From positions 1-12,229 of the forward strand of contig CAJMRP010000061.1 of the NCBI GenBank assembly GCA_905215765.1: a stretch of DNA of 12,229 bases, read 5' to 3'. Below, piece after piece: positions 1 to 5,989 of the stretch. The notes under the pieces are model-generated. The model did no database searches. It saw only the letters and a program-made list of their open reading frames with translations, and was not told the origin of the DNA. Origin of the DNA: an uncultured bacterium. GTDB taxonomy: Bacteria > Actinomycetota > Coriobacteriia > Coriobacteriales > Coriobacteriaceae. The position numbers were made by a program, and so were the translations under genes. Each line of letters starts with the position of its first letter. The stretch's first letter is position 1.

Positions 1-1
1 C

Positions 2-55
2 GTCCGCAACCACCCGCTCACCACGCGTCGCTACTACCACCAGATGAACTACTAA
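2..55 (+). CDS. C-terminal end of an upstream gene, cut by the window edge (possibly SIS-domain sugar-phosphate enzyme)
   Basis: An open frame runs from the left edge to TAA at 53-55 and gives 17 residues, ending VRNHPLTTRRYYHQMNY. It is followed at once by a strong hairpin and then by PTS IIC and IID genes, so it is probably the preceding gene of a sugar-uptake locus. The tail pattern HPL-x-x-RRY-x5-Y reminds me of the C-termini of SIS-family sugar-phosphate isomerases and deglycases (FrlB type), which often travel with mannose-family PTS genes. That is recall, not a demonstrated match, and 17 residues cannot decide it. A PTS IIB or another enzyme is also possible. Confidence 0.5.
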   Translation, partial: VRNHPLTTRRYYHQMNY

Positions 56-76
56 TCCTTTCAAATTGCTGCTGTT

Positions 77-122
77 GCCTGCAGGCGAGCTGTTCTGAAC
101 GTCTCGCCTGCAGGCTTATTTC
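77..122 (+). terminator. Intrinsic-terminator-like hairpin between the upstream gene and PTS IIC
   Basis: A perfect 13-bp inverted repeat has arms at 77-89 and 103-115 (GCCTGCAGGCGAG and its complement) around a 13-base loop. A short T-rich run (TTATTTC, 116-122) follows. It starts 22 bases after the stop of the upstream gene and ends 53 bases before the annotated IIC start. It could end the upstream transcript, partly uncouple IIC-IID from it, or protect the 3' end after processing. The T-tract is weak, so complete termination is not certain. Confidence 0.65.
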
Positions 123-139
123 TGGGGTTAATCAGAATA

Positions 140-187
140 GTTGCCCAGTACCTCCTAGTTGCGCTGGTCGCATTATGGCGTCTATGA
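140..187 (+). other. Out-of-frame remnant of the IIC first membrane helix (apparent frameshift)
   Basis: In the frame beginning at 140 the sequence reads VAQYLLVALVALWRL and then stops at TGA 185-187. This is just the hydrophobic first helix that sorbose-family IIC proteins have ahead of the segment where the annotated IIC begins. Adding one G to the GG at 177-178 would join the frames to read ...ALVALWASMNEQAFG..., a natural IIC N-terminus. A GGGG Shine-Dalgarno-like run sits at 124-127, but the in-frame codon at the right distance is ATA (137-139), not a normal start codon. No SD precedes the ATG at 175. This suggests a one-base deletion plus a possible lost start codon, or sequencing error. 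Confidence 0.65.
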
Positions 188-909
188 ACGAGCAAGCATT
201 TGGCATTACGATGCTTGGTCGTCCGCTGTTTACGAGCCTGTTTGTCGGCTTGATCCTTGGCGATGTCCAGCAGGGAGTTATCGTCGGCGCTGCTTTGGAG
301 TCCATGTTCATGGGCGCCATCATGGTCGGCGCGGCGGTTCCTCCTGAGGTCTATGCCTTCGGCGTGCTTGGCTGCGCGTTTGCCGTCATTACGGGTACGG
401 GCACGGCAACTGCCGTCGCGCTCGCCCTTCCCGTCTCCGTCTTCCTTCAGGTGTGGCGCAACTTCTGCTACGCCGTTCCGGGTGCCTTTGCCTGCAAGAA
501 GATTGAGACCGCTCTGGCAAATCGCGATCTTGCCAAGGCGAACCTGTACCATCTGACCGTCGTGCCGCTGTCGATTGGCATTCCGTCTGCACTGCTGGTG
601 TTTTGTTCGCTGTTCTTTGGTGCCGACCTCATCAACAATGCGCTCAACGCGATTCCGCAGTTTGTGATGGACGGCCTCAACGTTGCATCCGGCGTCATGG
701 TCTGCATCGGCTTCGCACTTCTTATTAGGACCATGGGCGATAACAAGCTGCTTCCTTGGCTGTTCCTGGGATTCATTATGGTCATCTACCTCAAGATGGA
801 CGTTATCGGCGTCGCCGCAGCTGCCATTTGCGTCGCACTGCTCTTGGCCTTCCGCGAGGGCTCGTCCGGTCCGCAGACGGTTGCTGCAGATGAAGAGGAG
901 GACTTCTAA
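175..909 (+). CDS. PTS mannose/fructose/sorbose-family transporter subunit IIC (5' end probably frameshifted)
   Basis: This is the integral-membrane IIC subunit, which with IID forms the sugar channel of a mannose-family phosphotransferase system in the cytoplasmic membrane. The 244 residues are almost all hydrophobic. They carry the family signature RPLFTSLFVGLILGDVQQG (about residues 16-34), followed by a GA-x-LE-type segment and a GAAVPPEV stretch near 52-59 where relatives have GxxxPP. Family members are usually 250-270 residues with one more helix at the N-terminus. That helix is present upstream in another frame (140-187). ATG 175 is only the first available in-frame start and has no Shine-Dalgarno. 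The stop overlaps the IID start as TAATG, indicating translational coupling. The C-terminus is an acidic tail (DEEEDF). The sugar cannot be told from IIC alone, and IIA and IIB are not in the window. The family call is firm; whether the gene is functional is open. Confidence 0.88.
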   Translation: MASMNEQAFGITMLGRPLFTSLFVGLILGDVQQGVIVGAALESMFMGAIMVGAAVPPEVYAFGVLGCAFAVITGTGTATAVALALPVSVFLQVWRNFCYAVPGAFACKKIETALANRDLAKANLYHLTVVPLSIGIPSALLVFCSLFFGADLINNALNAIPQFVMDGLNVASGVMVCIGFALLIRTMGDNKLLPWLFLGFIMVIYLKMDVIGVAAAAICVALLLAFREGSSGPQTVAADEEEDF

Positions 910-1757
910 TGGCTACCCAGAACACCGACCTCAAAGAGGCCAAGAAGGACGCGATTATGAGCCCCGATATGTATCGGAGCATGTTCCTTCGCCAGTTTAC
1001 GAGCCAGTGCTCGCAGTCGTACGACAAGATGATGGCAATGGGCTTCATGTACACCATTCAGAAGCCCCTGCGAAAGATCTATCCCAACGACGACGATTAC
1101 TATGCGGCGCTTGATCGCCATACCGAGTTCTTTAACATCACGCCTCATGTGCTTCCGTTTGTAGCCGGCCTAACGGTTTCGATGGAAGAGCAGGCGGCTG
1201 CCGATAAGAACTTCGACACGTCCTCGATTAACGCCATGAAGGTCGGCCTCATGGGACCGCTTTCCGGCATCGGCGATTCGTTCTACTGGGGTACGTTCCG
1301 CGTGGTCGCCGCCGGCATTGGTATTGGCATCGCGTCGACGGGCAACCCGCTCGGCCCCATCGTGTACGCGCTCATCTACTCCGTGATTAACTTTGCAACG
1401 CGTATCGTCGCCGCCCATCTGGGATACGACCTGGGAACCAAGTTCCTGCAGCAGTCCGAAGAGAACAACCTTATGTCTCGCATGACGCATGCTGCCGGTG
1501 TCCTCGGAATGACCGTTATCGGCGCCATGATCGCGGCACAGGTCTCACTGTCCACTGCTTTGACCTTTGACGTGGGTGGTTCGGAGATTGTCCTGCAGGA
1601 TCTGTTCGATTCGATCTTCCCCGGTCTGCTGCCTTTGCTGGCAACGTTCGCTTGCGTTGCCCTGTACAAAAAGGGTGTCAAGACCATTTGGATTATTATT
1701 GGCATCTTCGCGATCTGCATCATCGGAACGGGCTTGGGAGTGTTCGCGGCGGCGTAA
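909..1757 (+). CDS. PTS mannose/fructose/sorbose-family transporter subunit IID
   Basis: This is the second membrane subunit of the mannose-type PTS, working in complex with IIC. The 282-residue length is normal for the family. A hydrophilic cytoplasmic N-terminal part carries the hallmark FFNITPHVLPFVAGLTVSME (about 75-94; relatives have FNTHP...GL...ME) and MGPLSGIGDSFYWGTFR (about 114-130; relatives have GPLAGIGDSFFWG). It is followed by glycine- and isoleucine-rich membrane segments from about 132 to the C-terminus. The ATG shares its A with the IIC stop codon (TAATG at 907-911), so translation is probably coupled. The gene is followed by an intrinsic terminator at 1803-1838, so it ends the operon. 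No lesion is seen in this gene. Confidence 0.96.
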   Translation: MATQNTDLKEAKKDAIMSPDMYRSMFLRQFTSQCSQSYDKMMAMGFMYTIQKPLRKIYPNDDDYYAALDRHTEFFNITPHVLPFVAGLTVSMEEQAAADKNFDTSSINAMKVGLMGPLSGIGDSFYWGTFRVVAAGIGIGIASTGNPLGPIVYALIYSVINFATRIVAAHLGYDLGTKFLQQSEENNLMSRMTHAAGVLGMTVIGAMIAAQVSLSTALTFDVGGSEIVLQDLFDSIFPGLLPLLATFACVALYKKGVKTIWIIIGIFAICIIGTGLGVFAAA

Positions 1758-1802
1758 AGTTGACTGCTATGCTCGCGCGTTGGATAACTAACTGTCCGTT
1801 TG

Positions 1803-1838
1803 AAAACGGGGTTCGGCGTAAGGCCGGCCCCGTTTTTT
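1803..1838 (+). terminator. Rho-independent terminator of the PTS operon
   Basis: AAAACGGGG (1803-1811) pairs with CCCCGTTTT (1828-1836). The inner part can extend through GGC/GCC pairing, and a run of six T occupies 1833-1838. It lies 46 bases after the IID stop and is the clearest terminator in the left part of the window. Confidence 0.9.
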
Positions 1839-1890
1839 GTTTGAGGGATTTTCCGGCCGTTCAAAAAACCACGCTCGTCCATCACTCACG

Positions 1891-1961
1891 TATCTCTCAT
1901 CTCTCATTCGTCACTAATACGAGAGATAACTGAAAGACGAGAGATAAATACGAGAGATAAC
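1891..1961 (+). repeat. GAGAGATAA repeat array, copy A (candidate operator)
   Basis: Three direct units of the form CGAGAGATAA(C/A) start at 1920, 1938 and 1951, giving 18- and 13-base steps. They are preceded by an inverted half, TATCTCTC at 1891-1898 and CTCTCAT at 1901-1907, so the block can also fold into an imperfect hairpin. The same layout recurs 165 bases downstream (copy B). The 18/13 steps are not helical-turn multiples, but they are conserved exactly between copies, which suggests protein binding. The obvious candidate ligand is the winged-helix protein encoded from 2188. That link is inference. Confidence 0.75.
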
Positions 1962-2006
1962 TGAGCAGCAAAGAGACAAGCAATCATGTTATTGTCTCAA
2001 TACTGA

Positions 2007-2035
2007 TTGTTCTACCAGCAAAAACATGTTTAAAT
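2007..2035 (+). promoter_or_regulatory. Candidate promoter for the AlbA_2/ATPase gene, between the two repeat arrays
   Basis: TTGTTC at 2007-2012 and TTAAAT at 2030-2035 are separated by 17 bases and fit a weak housekeeping promoter. The -10 overlaps a perfect 10-bp palindrome AAACATGTTT at 2022-2031. If correct, repeat copy A lies upstream and copy B lies in the 5' untranslated leader. The match to consensus is loose and other choices exist in this AT-rich stretch. Confidence 0.35.
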
Positions 2036-2061
2036 GAAACAGATGGCAGACATCTTATCTT

Positions 2062-2126
2062 TTATCTCTCACTCATCTCTAATATGAGAGATAACAGAAA
2101 GATGAGAGATAATTACGAGAGATAAC
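2062..2126 (+). repeat. GAGAGATAA repeat array, copy B (candidate operator in the leader)
   Basis: Three units, TGAGAGATAAC (2085), TGAGAGATAAT (2103) and CGAGAGATAAC (2116), keep the same 18- and 13-base steps as copy A. An inverted TTATCTCTC lies at 2062-2070 and a partial ATCTCT at 2075-2080. A small hairpin (AGATG at 2041-2045 with CATCT at 2051-2055) precedes the block. It ends about 60 bases before the ATG at 2188. The six forward units differ mostly at the first and last base, so the core GAGAGATAA is the conserved part. Confidence 0.75.
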
Positions 2127-2187
2127 TGAGAGACGAAGGAAATCCATCCGCGGCATTCTTCGCAGAACCGAGCGAAAGGACGTGCAG

Positions 2188-3654
2188 ATGAACGAAAACG
2201 AGCTGACCGGTCTGCTCGAGTCTTTAAGGCGCATGGGCTCGGACGATCTTAACGTCGAGGTCAAGGAGAGCGCCACGACGCTTTCCCGCGACGTATGGGA
2301 AACGGTTAGCGCATTCGCGAATACCGCTGGCGGAATTATCGTGCTCGGCGTGAGCGAGCGCGCGGGCTTTGTCCCGGTTGAGAATTTTGAGACCGAGAAG
2401 GTGCTCAACCAATTCGTAGCGGGCATGGGTGATGCCGGCGGGCGCGGAAAACTGGCCAATCCGCCCAAATACACCATTGAACGCGTGGAGCTCCAGGGCA
2501 CCGTGGTTCTGGTCATCACGATTGAGGAGCTCGACCCGTCGAGCAAGCCTTGTTATGTCATAGAGCGGGGCGCTCAAGGCGGCAGCTACAAACGCATCGA
2601 TGATAAAGATGTCCCGCTTTCGTCGACTGAGGTCCTGTCCTTGTCATCATATGAACGGACGAGCCCCAGTGATCGCGATGCGGTGCCCGGCGCGGTCGCA
2701 GGCGATCTTGACGAGGCCCTGGTCGACCGCACGATAGAGCGTGCTTTCTCACTGACACCTCGTGCGATGCGCGGCGCGCCGGACAAGAAAACGAAGCTGG
2801 AGCGCCTGAATTTCCTCGACTCCCAGGGCAATGTCACTAAGGCCGGACTCCTGGCTGCGGGTGCCTATCCTCAGCAGTTCTATCCCAAGCTCTTTATCGA
2901 TGTGGCGGTCTATGCCGGAACGCAGAAGGGCGCTGCGGGGTCGTTGAGGTTCATGGACCGTACGATCTGCGAGGGAACGTTGGGCGAAATGATCTCGGAT
3001 GCCGTCGCGGCAATCGCCAAGAATTTGCGGCGAACCTCGACGATCCAAGGCGTCTCGCGTGTCGACTCGCTGGAGATTCCCGAGGAAGTCCTACGCGAGG
3101 CAATCGCCAACGCCGTAATCCACCGAGAATACGGAGATCGGTTCTGTGGGCAGTCGATCGCTGTTGACGTCTTTGATGACCGTATCGAGGTGACGAACCC
3201 CGGCGGCCTATACGGAGGAAAGACTCGCGAGAACCTGTTTGACGGCAGCTCCCGATGTCGCAATGCGACGCTTGTGAAGCTCATGTCGATTGTCCCGCTG
3301 CCGGATGGCGCAGGTTCGCCGGCTGAGGGCAATGGCTCGGGCATCCCGATGATGATCGATGCCATGCGCGCGCATGGTCTGGCCGAGCCCCTGTTCTGCC
3401 CGGGGTTCGATCGGTTCAAGGTCGTACTTTACCGTTCAAAGATCGAGCCGGTCGATCATGGCGGGGGCTTAATTGTGACGGCACTCAAACACTACGGCGA
3501 GCTGGGGACGCGTGAGCTGGCAGAACGCACGGGGCTTACAATTTCCCAGGTTAGGTCGCGCGTCAACGCGCTCATTGCTCAAGGCGAGCTTGAGCCCACG
3601 GCGCCGGCGACGAGCCGCAACCGCAAGTATCGACTGTCAGAGCGCGTGGAATAA
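2188..3654 (+). CDS. AlbA_2 (Schlafen-like) / GHKL-ATPase / winged-helix protein
   Basis: This 488-residue protein has the common bacterial layout of an AlbA_2 domain (Pfam PF04326), a GHKL-type ATP-binding domain (HATPase_c_4) and a C-terminal winged helix. Residues about 22-150 hold the AlbA_2 hallmark EVKES...WETVSAFANTAGGIIVLGV. Residues about 295-400 carry the N-box REAIANAVIHRE (E304, N308), the NPGG box, and a glycine loop GNGSGIPMM at 381-389. Residues about 425-488 read as a winged helix (LGTRELAERTGLTISQVRSRV). ATG 2188 is preferred over GTG 2182 because GAAAGGA (2174-2180) is seven bases upstream of the ATG and only one from the GTG. Such proteins are usually called transcriptional regulators or RNA/DNA-binding ATPases; their biochemistry is poorly known and some relatives sit in defence regions. 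The duplicated repeat arrays upstream suggest autoregulation. No partner gene is co-oriented directly after it. Confidence 0.88.
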   Translation: MNENELTGLLESLRRMGSDDLNVEVKESATTLSRDVWETVSAFANTAGGIIVLGVSERAGFVPVENFETEKVLNQFVAGMGDAGGRGKLANPPKYTIERVELQGTVVLVITIEELDPSSKPCYVIERGAQGGSYKRIDDKDVPLSSTEVLSLSSYERTSPSDRDAVPGAVAGDLDEALVDRTIERAFSLTPRAMRGAPDKKTKLERLNFLDSQGNVTKAGLLAAGAYPQQFYPKLFIDVAVYAGTQKGAAGSLRFMDRTICEGTLGEMISDAVAAIAKNLRRTSTIQGVSRVDSLEIPEEVLREAIANAVIHREYGDRFCGQSIAVDVFDDRIEVTNPGGLYGGKTRENLFDGSSRCRNATLVKLMSIVPLPDGAGSPAEGNGSGIPMMIDAMRAHGLAEPLFCPGFDRFKVVLYRSKIEPVDHGGGLIVTALKHYGELGTRELAERTGLTISQVRSRVNALIAQGELEPTAPATSRNRKYRLSERVE

Positions 3655-3659
3655 ATGCG

Positions 3660-3708
3660 TTAGTGGACGAGGCGACCCAATAATCGACCCTCAATTGGCA
3701 CCCACTAA
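3660..3708. other. Nested inverted repeat in the convergent gap
   Basis: TTAGTGG (3660-3666) pairs with CCACTAA (3702-3708), and inside it CCAAT (3677-3681) pairs with ATTGG (3694-3698). It lies in the 100-base gap between two convergent genes, where a two-way terminator would be expected. There is no T-run on either side, so terminator function is uncertain. Confidence 0.3.
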
Positions 3709-3754
3709 GGTAAAGCGGTTGTTGCTCAGTCGACGGTGATGCTGAAGACTCGGT

Positions 3755-4246
3755 TTACGCCGGCATGGCCCCGAACCCGTCCATCAAGAACAGCCTAAGA
3801 ACCAGCTTGATGACATATCCCGGTTTGACTTCTGCCGCGTCAAAGACGTGGCGTTCGGCGAGCTCGCTGCAGTATGCATAGATGTCGCGGATAAGGTCCG
3901 CGCCCGAGAGCGTAAACATGTAGCCTGCGTCCGAAAGCGCATTGGGTGCGGCGGGCAACTTGGCCATGCGGCAAAAGGTCAACAGGTCGGGTGCCATAGC
4001 GTCCTGGTAGCCAAGGTGGCTGCCGTCTTCTTGTGCGGCGAGTTCCAGTTGGCGTACTCGATCCAGCGCCGCTGCCAGCACAAAGCTCGGTGTGGGAGCA
4101 TTGACGTCCTCCGTGGTCGCCACAAGCCTGCCCGCCGCCTGCGTGACAAGCCAAGCGACCTCGCGCTGGCAACGCACGGCCTTGCGCGTAACCGGCTTGA
4201 TGGACGAAGAAGAAACGCTCCCCTTAGGCGGATTCGAAGCAGCCAT
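3755..4246 (-). CDS. Hypothetical protein, 163 residues
   Basis: I do not recognise a named family. The start is supported by a good Shine-Dalgarno: read on the minus strand, GGGAGGG lies about four bases before the ATG at 4246. The first 20 residues are polar and Ser/Lys-rich. The rest looks alpha-helical and amphipathic, with phrases such as AWLVTQAAGRLVATTEDVNAPTPSFVL-like packing in residues 30-57, LIRDIYAYCSELAERHVF around 119-136, and a hydrophobic end (YVIKLVLRLFLMDGFGAMPA). No signal peptide, metal-binding cluster or catalytic motif is evident. It stands alone, convergent with the AlbA_2/ATPase gene and divergent from the HNH gene. A small soluble helical protein, perhaps a regulator or toxin/antitoxin-like partner, is possible, but nothing in the sequence shows it. 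Confidence 0.7.
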   Translation of the reverse strand: MAASNPPKGSVSSSSIKPVTRKAVRCQREVAWLVTQAAGRLVATTEDVNAPTPSFVLAAALDRVRQLELAAQEDGSHLGYQDAMAPDLLTFCRMAKLPAAPNALSDAGYMFTLSGADLIRDIYAYCSELAERHVFDAAEVKPGYVIKLVLRLFLMDGFGAMPA

Positions 4247-4303
4247 AAGACCCTCCCATGAACAATCCGGCCCAACAAGCCCGGATGAAACACGTGCTAC
4301 ATC

Positions 4304-4309
4304 AGTATA
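4304..4309 (-). promoter_or_regulatory. Candidate -10 element for the minus-strand hypothetical gene
   Basis: Read on the minus strand this is TATACT, 58 bases before the ATG at 4246. No good -35 is seen at the usual distance; TTGTAC is present but 20 bases away. Weak support. Confidence 0.3.
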
Positions 4310-4461
4310 CAGGGGAGTGGGGTAGCAGGGTACAAGCGCGCCAGCGGCAAACCGAGAGCATCAACGATGTGCCGATCGCGGAATGAGATCTCGTAATAAT
4401 TGACTCTCGGCCATATTATTGAGGGGCATGACTCGCGTTCGTATGGTTGTAGGTGCTGGCG

Positions 4462-5544
4462 ATGAACGACATTGACCTTGCTGTTCCGTTGATGGATGGA
4501 CCAAGCTATGACCACGCCTGCAGTCTCGTGCCTTCCGAATACGTTGAGGCATGGGAGTGGTTTCTGGGTGAGGAACAGCGCGGCGGCGTTTGGACCAGCC
4601 TTCCGCACCACACCAAGGAAGATAGCCCTCAGTATCAGTATCGTTTGAGAATTGGCTCGGACTTCTTTCCCGTAACGCGGGATTCAGGGATCTTCTGGCC
4701 GGGCCAGGATCGGGTGAAGCAAGATCCCAATAAGATCTTTGCGCTTTCGGTCCATAACTCTAAAAAGAGCTTCTACACCGATGTGCCTCCGCTCTATTTG
4801 GACGATGGTACGTGGGTCATTAAGTACTCGGTTCAAGCGCCGGGTACCGTTGGTTTTCGAGACCAGAATTACAACCGTAAAATGCTCAACTGCATGGAAT
4901 GTGGCGTTCCAGTCGGAGTCATATTTGCAACCGAGGTGGGCTACAAGGTACTCGGCCTTGCGTTTGTTGAACGGTTCGAGCCCGAAAACGGATGGTTTGT
5001 TCTGCACGGTCCTGTTCATAAAGGCGGACCGGACCCTCGTTTTGCGCCCGACATGAGTTATCTGAAGCACATGCCCGTCGATATTGAGTTTGCCGGACAG
5101 GGTACGACCGACGACGAAAAGGTCCGCTATGCGTTAAGGCGCGAGCGATTGGGGCAGCAATGGTTCCGCAAGCAGCTCGTTGCCGCCTATGATGGCCGTT
5201 GCGCGGTGTCGGACTGCGGCGTCAGCGAAGCTCTGGAGGCTGCACATATCGAGAATTACTCGGGACCCAAATCGCAGGTTGCCAGCAACGGCATTCTGCT
5301 TCGACGCGATCTTCATTCCCTATTTGATGCTCACCTGATTTCGTTTGAGCCTGTTTGCGGCGAATATCGGCTGTGCGGATCGTACCTGCTGGATAAGACC
5401 GGCTACGCTTCCTTTGCGGGTGCGACGCTAAGGCAGCCGAATGAGCGTCAGTGGCGACCCAATACGGTGTTTCTTGAGGCCCATCGCATTGAGTTCGATC
5501 GCTCGGAAAAGAAGCGTGAAAAGGCGGGGCTTCTGCCGTATTAG
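4462..5544 (+). CDS. HNH endonuclease with N-terminal SRA/YDG-like domain (probable modification-dependent restriction enzyme)
   Basis: A 360-residue protein. The C-terminal third is a classic HNH nuclease of the PF13391 type: RCAVSDCGVSEALEAAHI, then SNGILLRRDLHSLFDAHL. The likely metal and catalytic residues are H262, N276 and H285. The N-terminal ~200 residues (GIFWPG, DGTWVIKYSVQ, NRKMLNCMECGVPVGVIF, YKVLGLAFVERF) match the layout of the SRA/YDG-like front halves seen in many solitary HNH proteins thought to read modified DNA. The inferred role is cleavage of foreign or modified DNA without a partner methyltransferase; none is encoded here. ATG 4462 is preferred because AGGTG (4451-4455) is six bases upstream; GTG 4453 would overlap that SD. 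It is divergent from the 163-residue gene and stands alone. The HNH call is firm; the SRA-like call is by pattern memory. Confidence 0.88.
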   Translation: MNDIDLAVPLMDGPSYDHACSLVPSEYVEAWEWFLGEEQRGGVWTSLPHHTKEDSPQYQYRLRIGSDFFPVTRDSGIFWPGQDRVKQDPNKIFALSVHNSKKSFYTDVPPLYLDDGTWVIKYSVQAPGTVGFRDQNYNRKMLNCMECGVPVGVIFATEVGYKVLGLAFVERFEPENGWFVLHGPVHKGGPDPRFAPDMSYLKHMPVDIEFAGQGTTDDEKVRYALRRERLGQQWFRKQLVAAYDGRCAVSDCGVSEALEAAHIENYSGPKSQVASNGILLRRDLHSLFDAHLISFEPVCGEYRLCGSYLLDKTGYASFAGATLRQPNERQWRPNTVFLEAHRIEFDRSEKKREKAGLLPY

Positions 5545-5666
5545 CGTATTTGGCTTTGGCATTCTTTGACGATCGTGTTGTTTGATCGGATCGCGTGGCG
5601 ATGCAATCTCGCGCACGCCCGCCGGTGCATGCTCTTCCTGTTTTGTATAGCGAGAGGGGAGCGTGT

Positions 5667-5951
5667 ATGAGCTGGCGAGGCGATATTGCGACGGGGAAGT
5701 ACGGAAAACTGCCGTGTGCCCTTATCGACAACAATATGTTTCCGAGCGTAGAGGTTGATTGCGGGTCGTTTGTCGTCACCTGCCCTTGCTGCGGCTCGCA
5801 AATACCGTGTCTCGACATTCGGTTCATCGATGCGCGCGACAGGTTCAGCGACGAAGTGAGAAAACAGACAGGCGTTCATATGCCGGTGTATCCGGAGAAA
5901 TGCCCTGTTTGTGGCCTCGATATCGTGTATGACGCCGGCGACGAGGGATAG
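5667..5951 (+). CDS. Small zinc-ribbon protein, 94 residues
   Basis: The protein has two zinc knuckles about 40 residues apart: C39-P-C-C42-G and C79-P-V-C82-G, the usual pattern of a single zinc ribbon. Extra cysteines lie at 17, 32 and 48. The start at 5667 is supported by a strong purine-rich SD (GAGAGGGGAG, 5652-5661). An in-frame upstream codon at 5595 would add 24 poorly conserved-looking residues with no SD. There is no membrane segment or signal peptide. It follows the HNH gene on the same strand after 122 bases and runs convergent to the DUF5710 gene with a 38-base gap. I do not recognise a named family; nucleic-acid or protein binding through the ribbon is the general expectation. 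Three neighbours carry CxxC or HNH folds, but a shared function is not shown. Confidence 0.75.
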   Translation: MSWRGDIATGKYGKLPCALIDNNMFPSVEVDCGSFVVTCPCCGSQIPCLDIRFIDARDRFSDEVRKQTGVHMPVYPEKCPVCGLDIVYDAGDEG

Positions 5952-5989
5952 GTGATGCGGAGGAGTTGGCTGTGAAGGCTTCTCCGTCC

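Noticed and set aside
1891..2126. CRISPR array
   Set aside because: The units are only about 9-11 bases with 2-8-base gaps and there are no uniform spacers or cas genes.
4400..4419. TTGACT plus TATTAT as a promoter for the HNH gene
   Set aside because: The two elements are only eight bases apart. Each alone could belong to a promoter, but no partner at the correct distance is convincing.
4428..4475. A 15-codon upstream open frame overlapping the HNH start
   Set aside because: The GAGGGG run is only one base from its ATG, too close for an SD, and the peptide has no attenuator-like codon run. It may be chance.
5958..5986. Two-way terminator between the zinc-ribbon and DUF5710 genes
   Set aside because: CGGAG/CTCCG gives only a 5-bp stem with a 19-base loop and no T-run.
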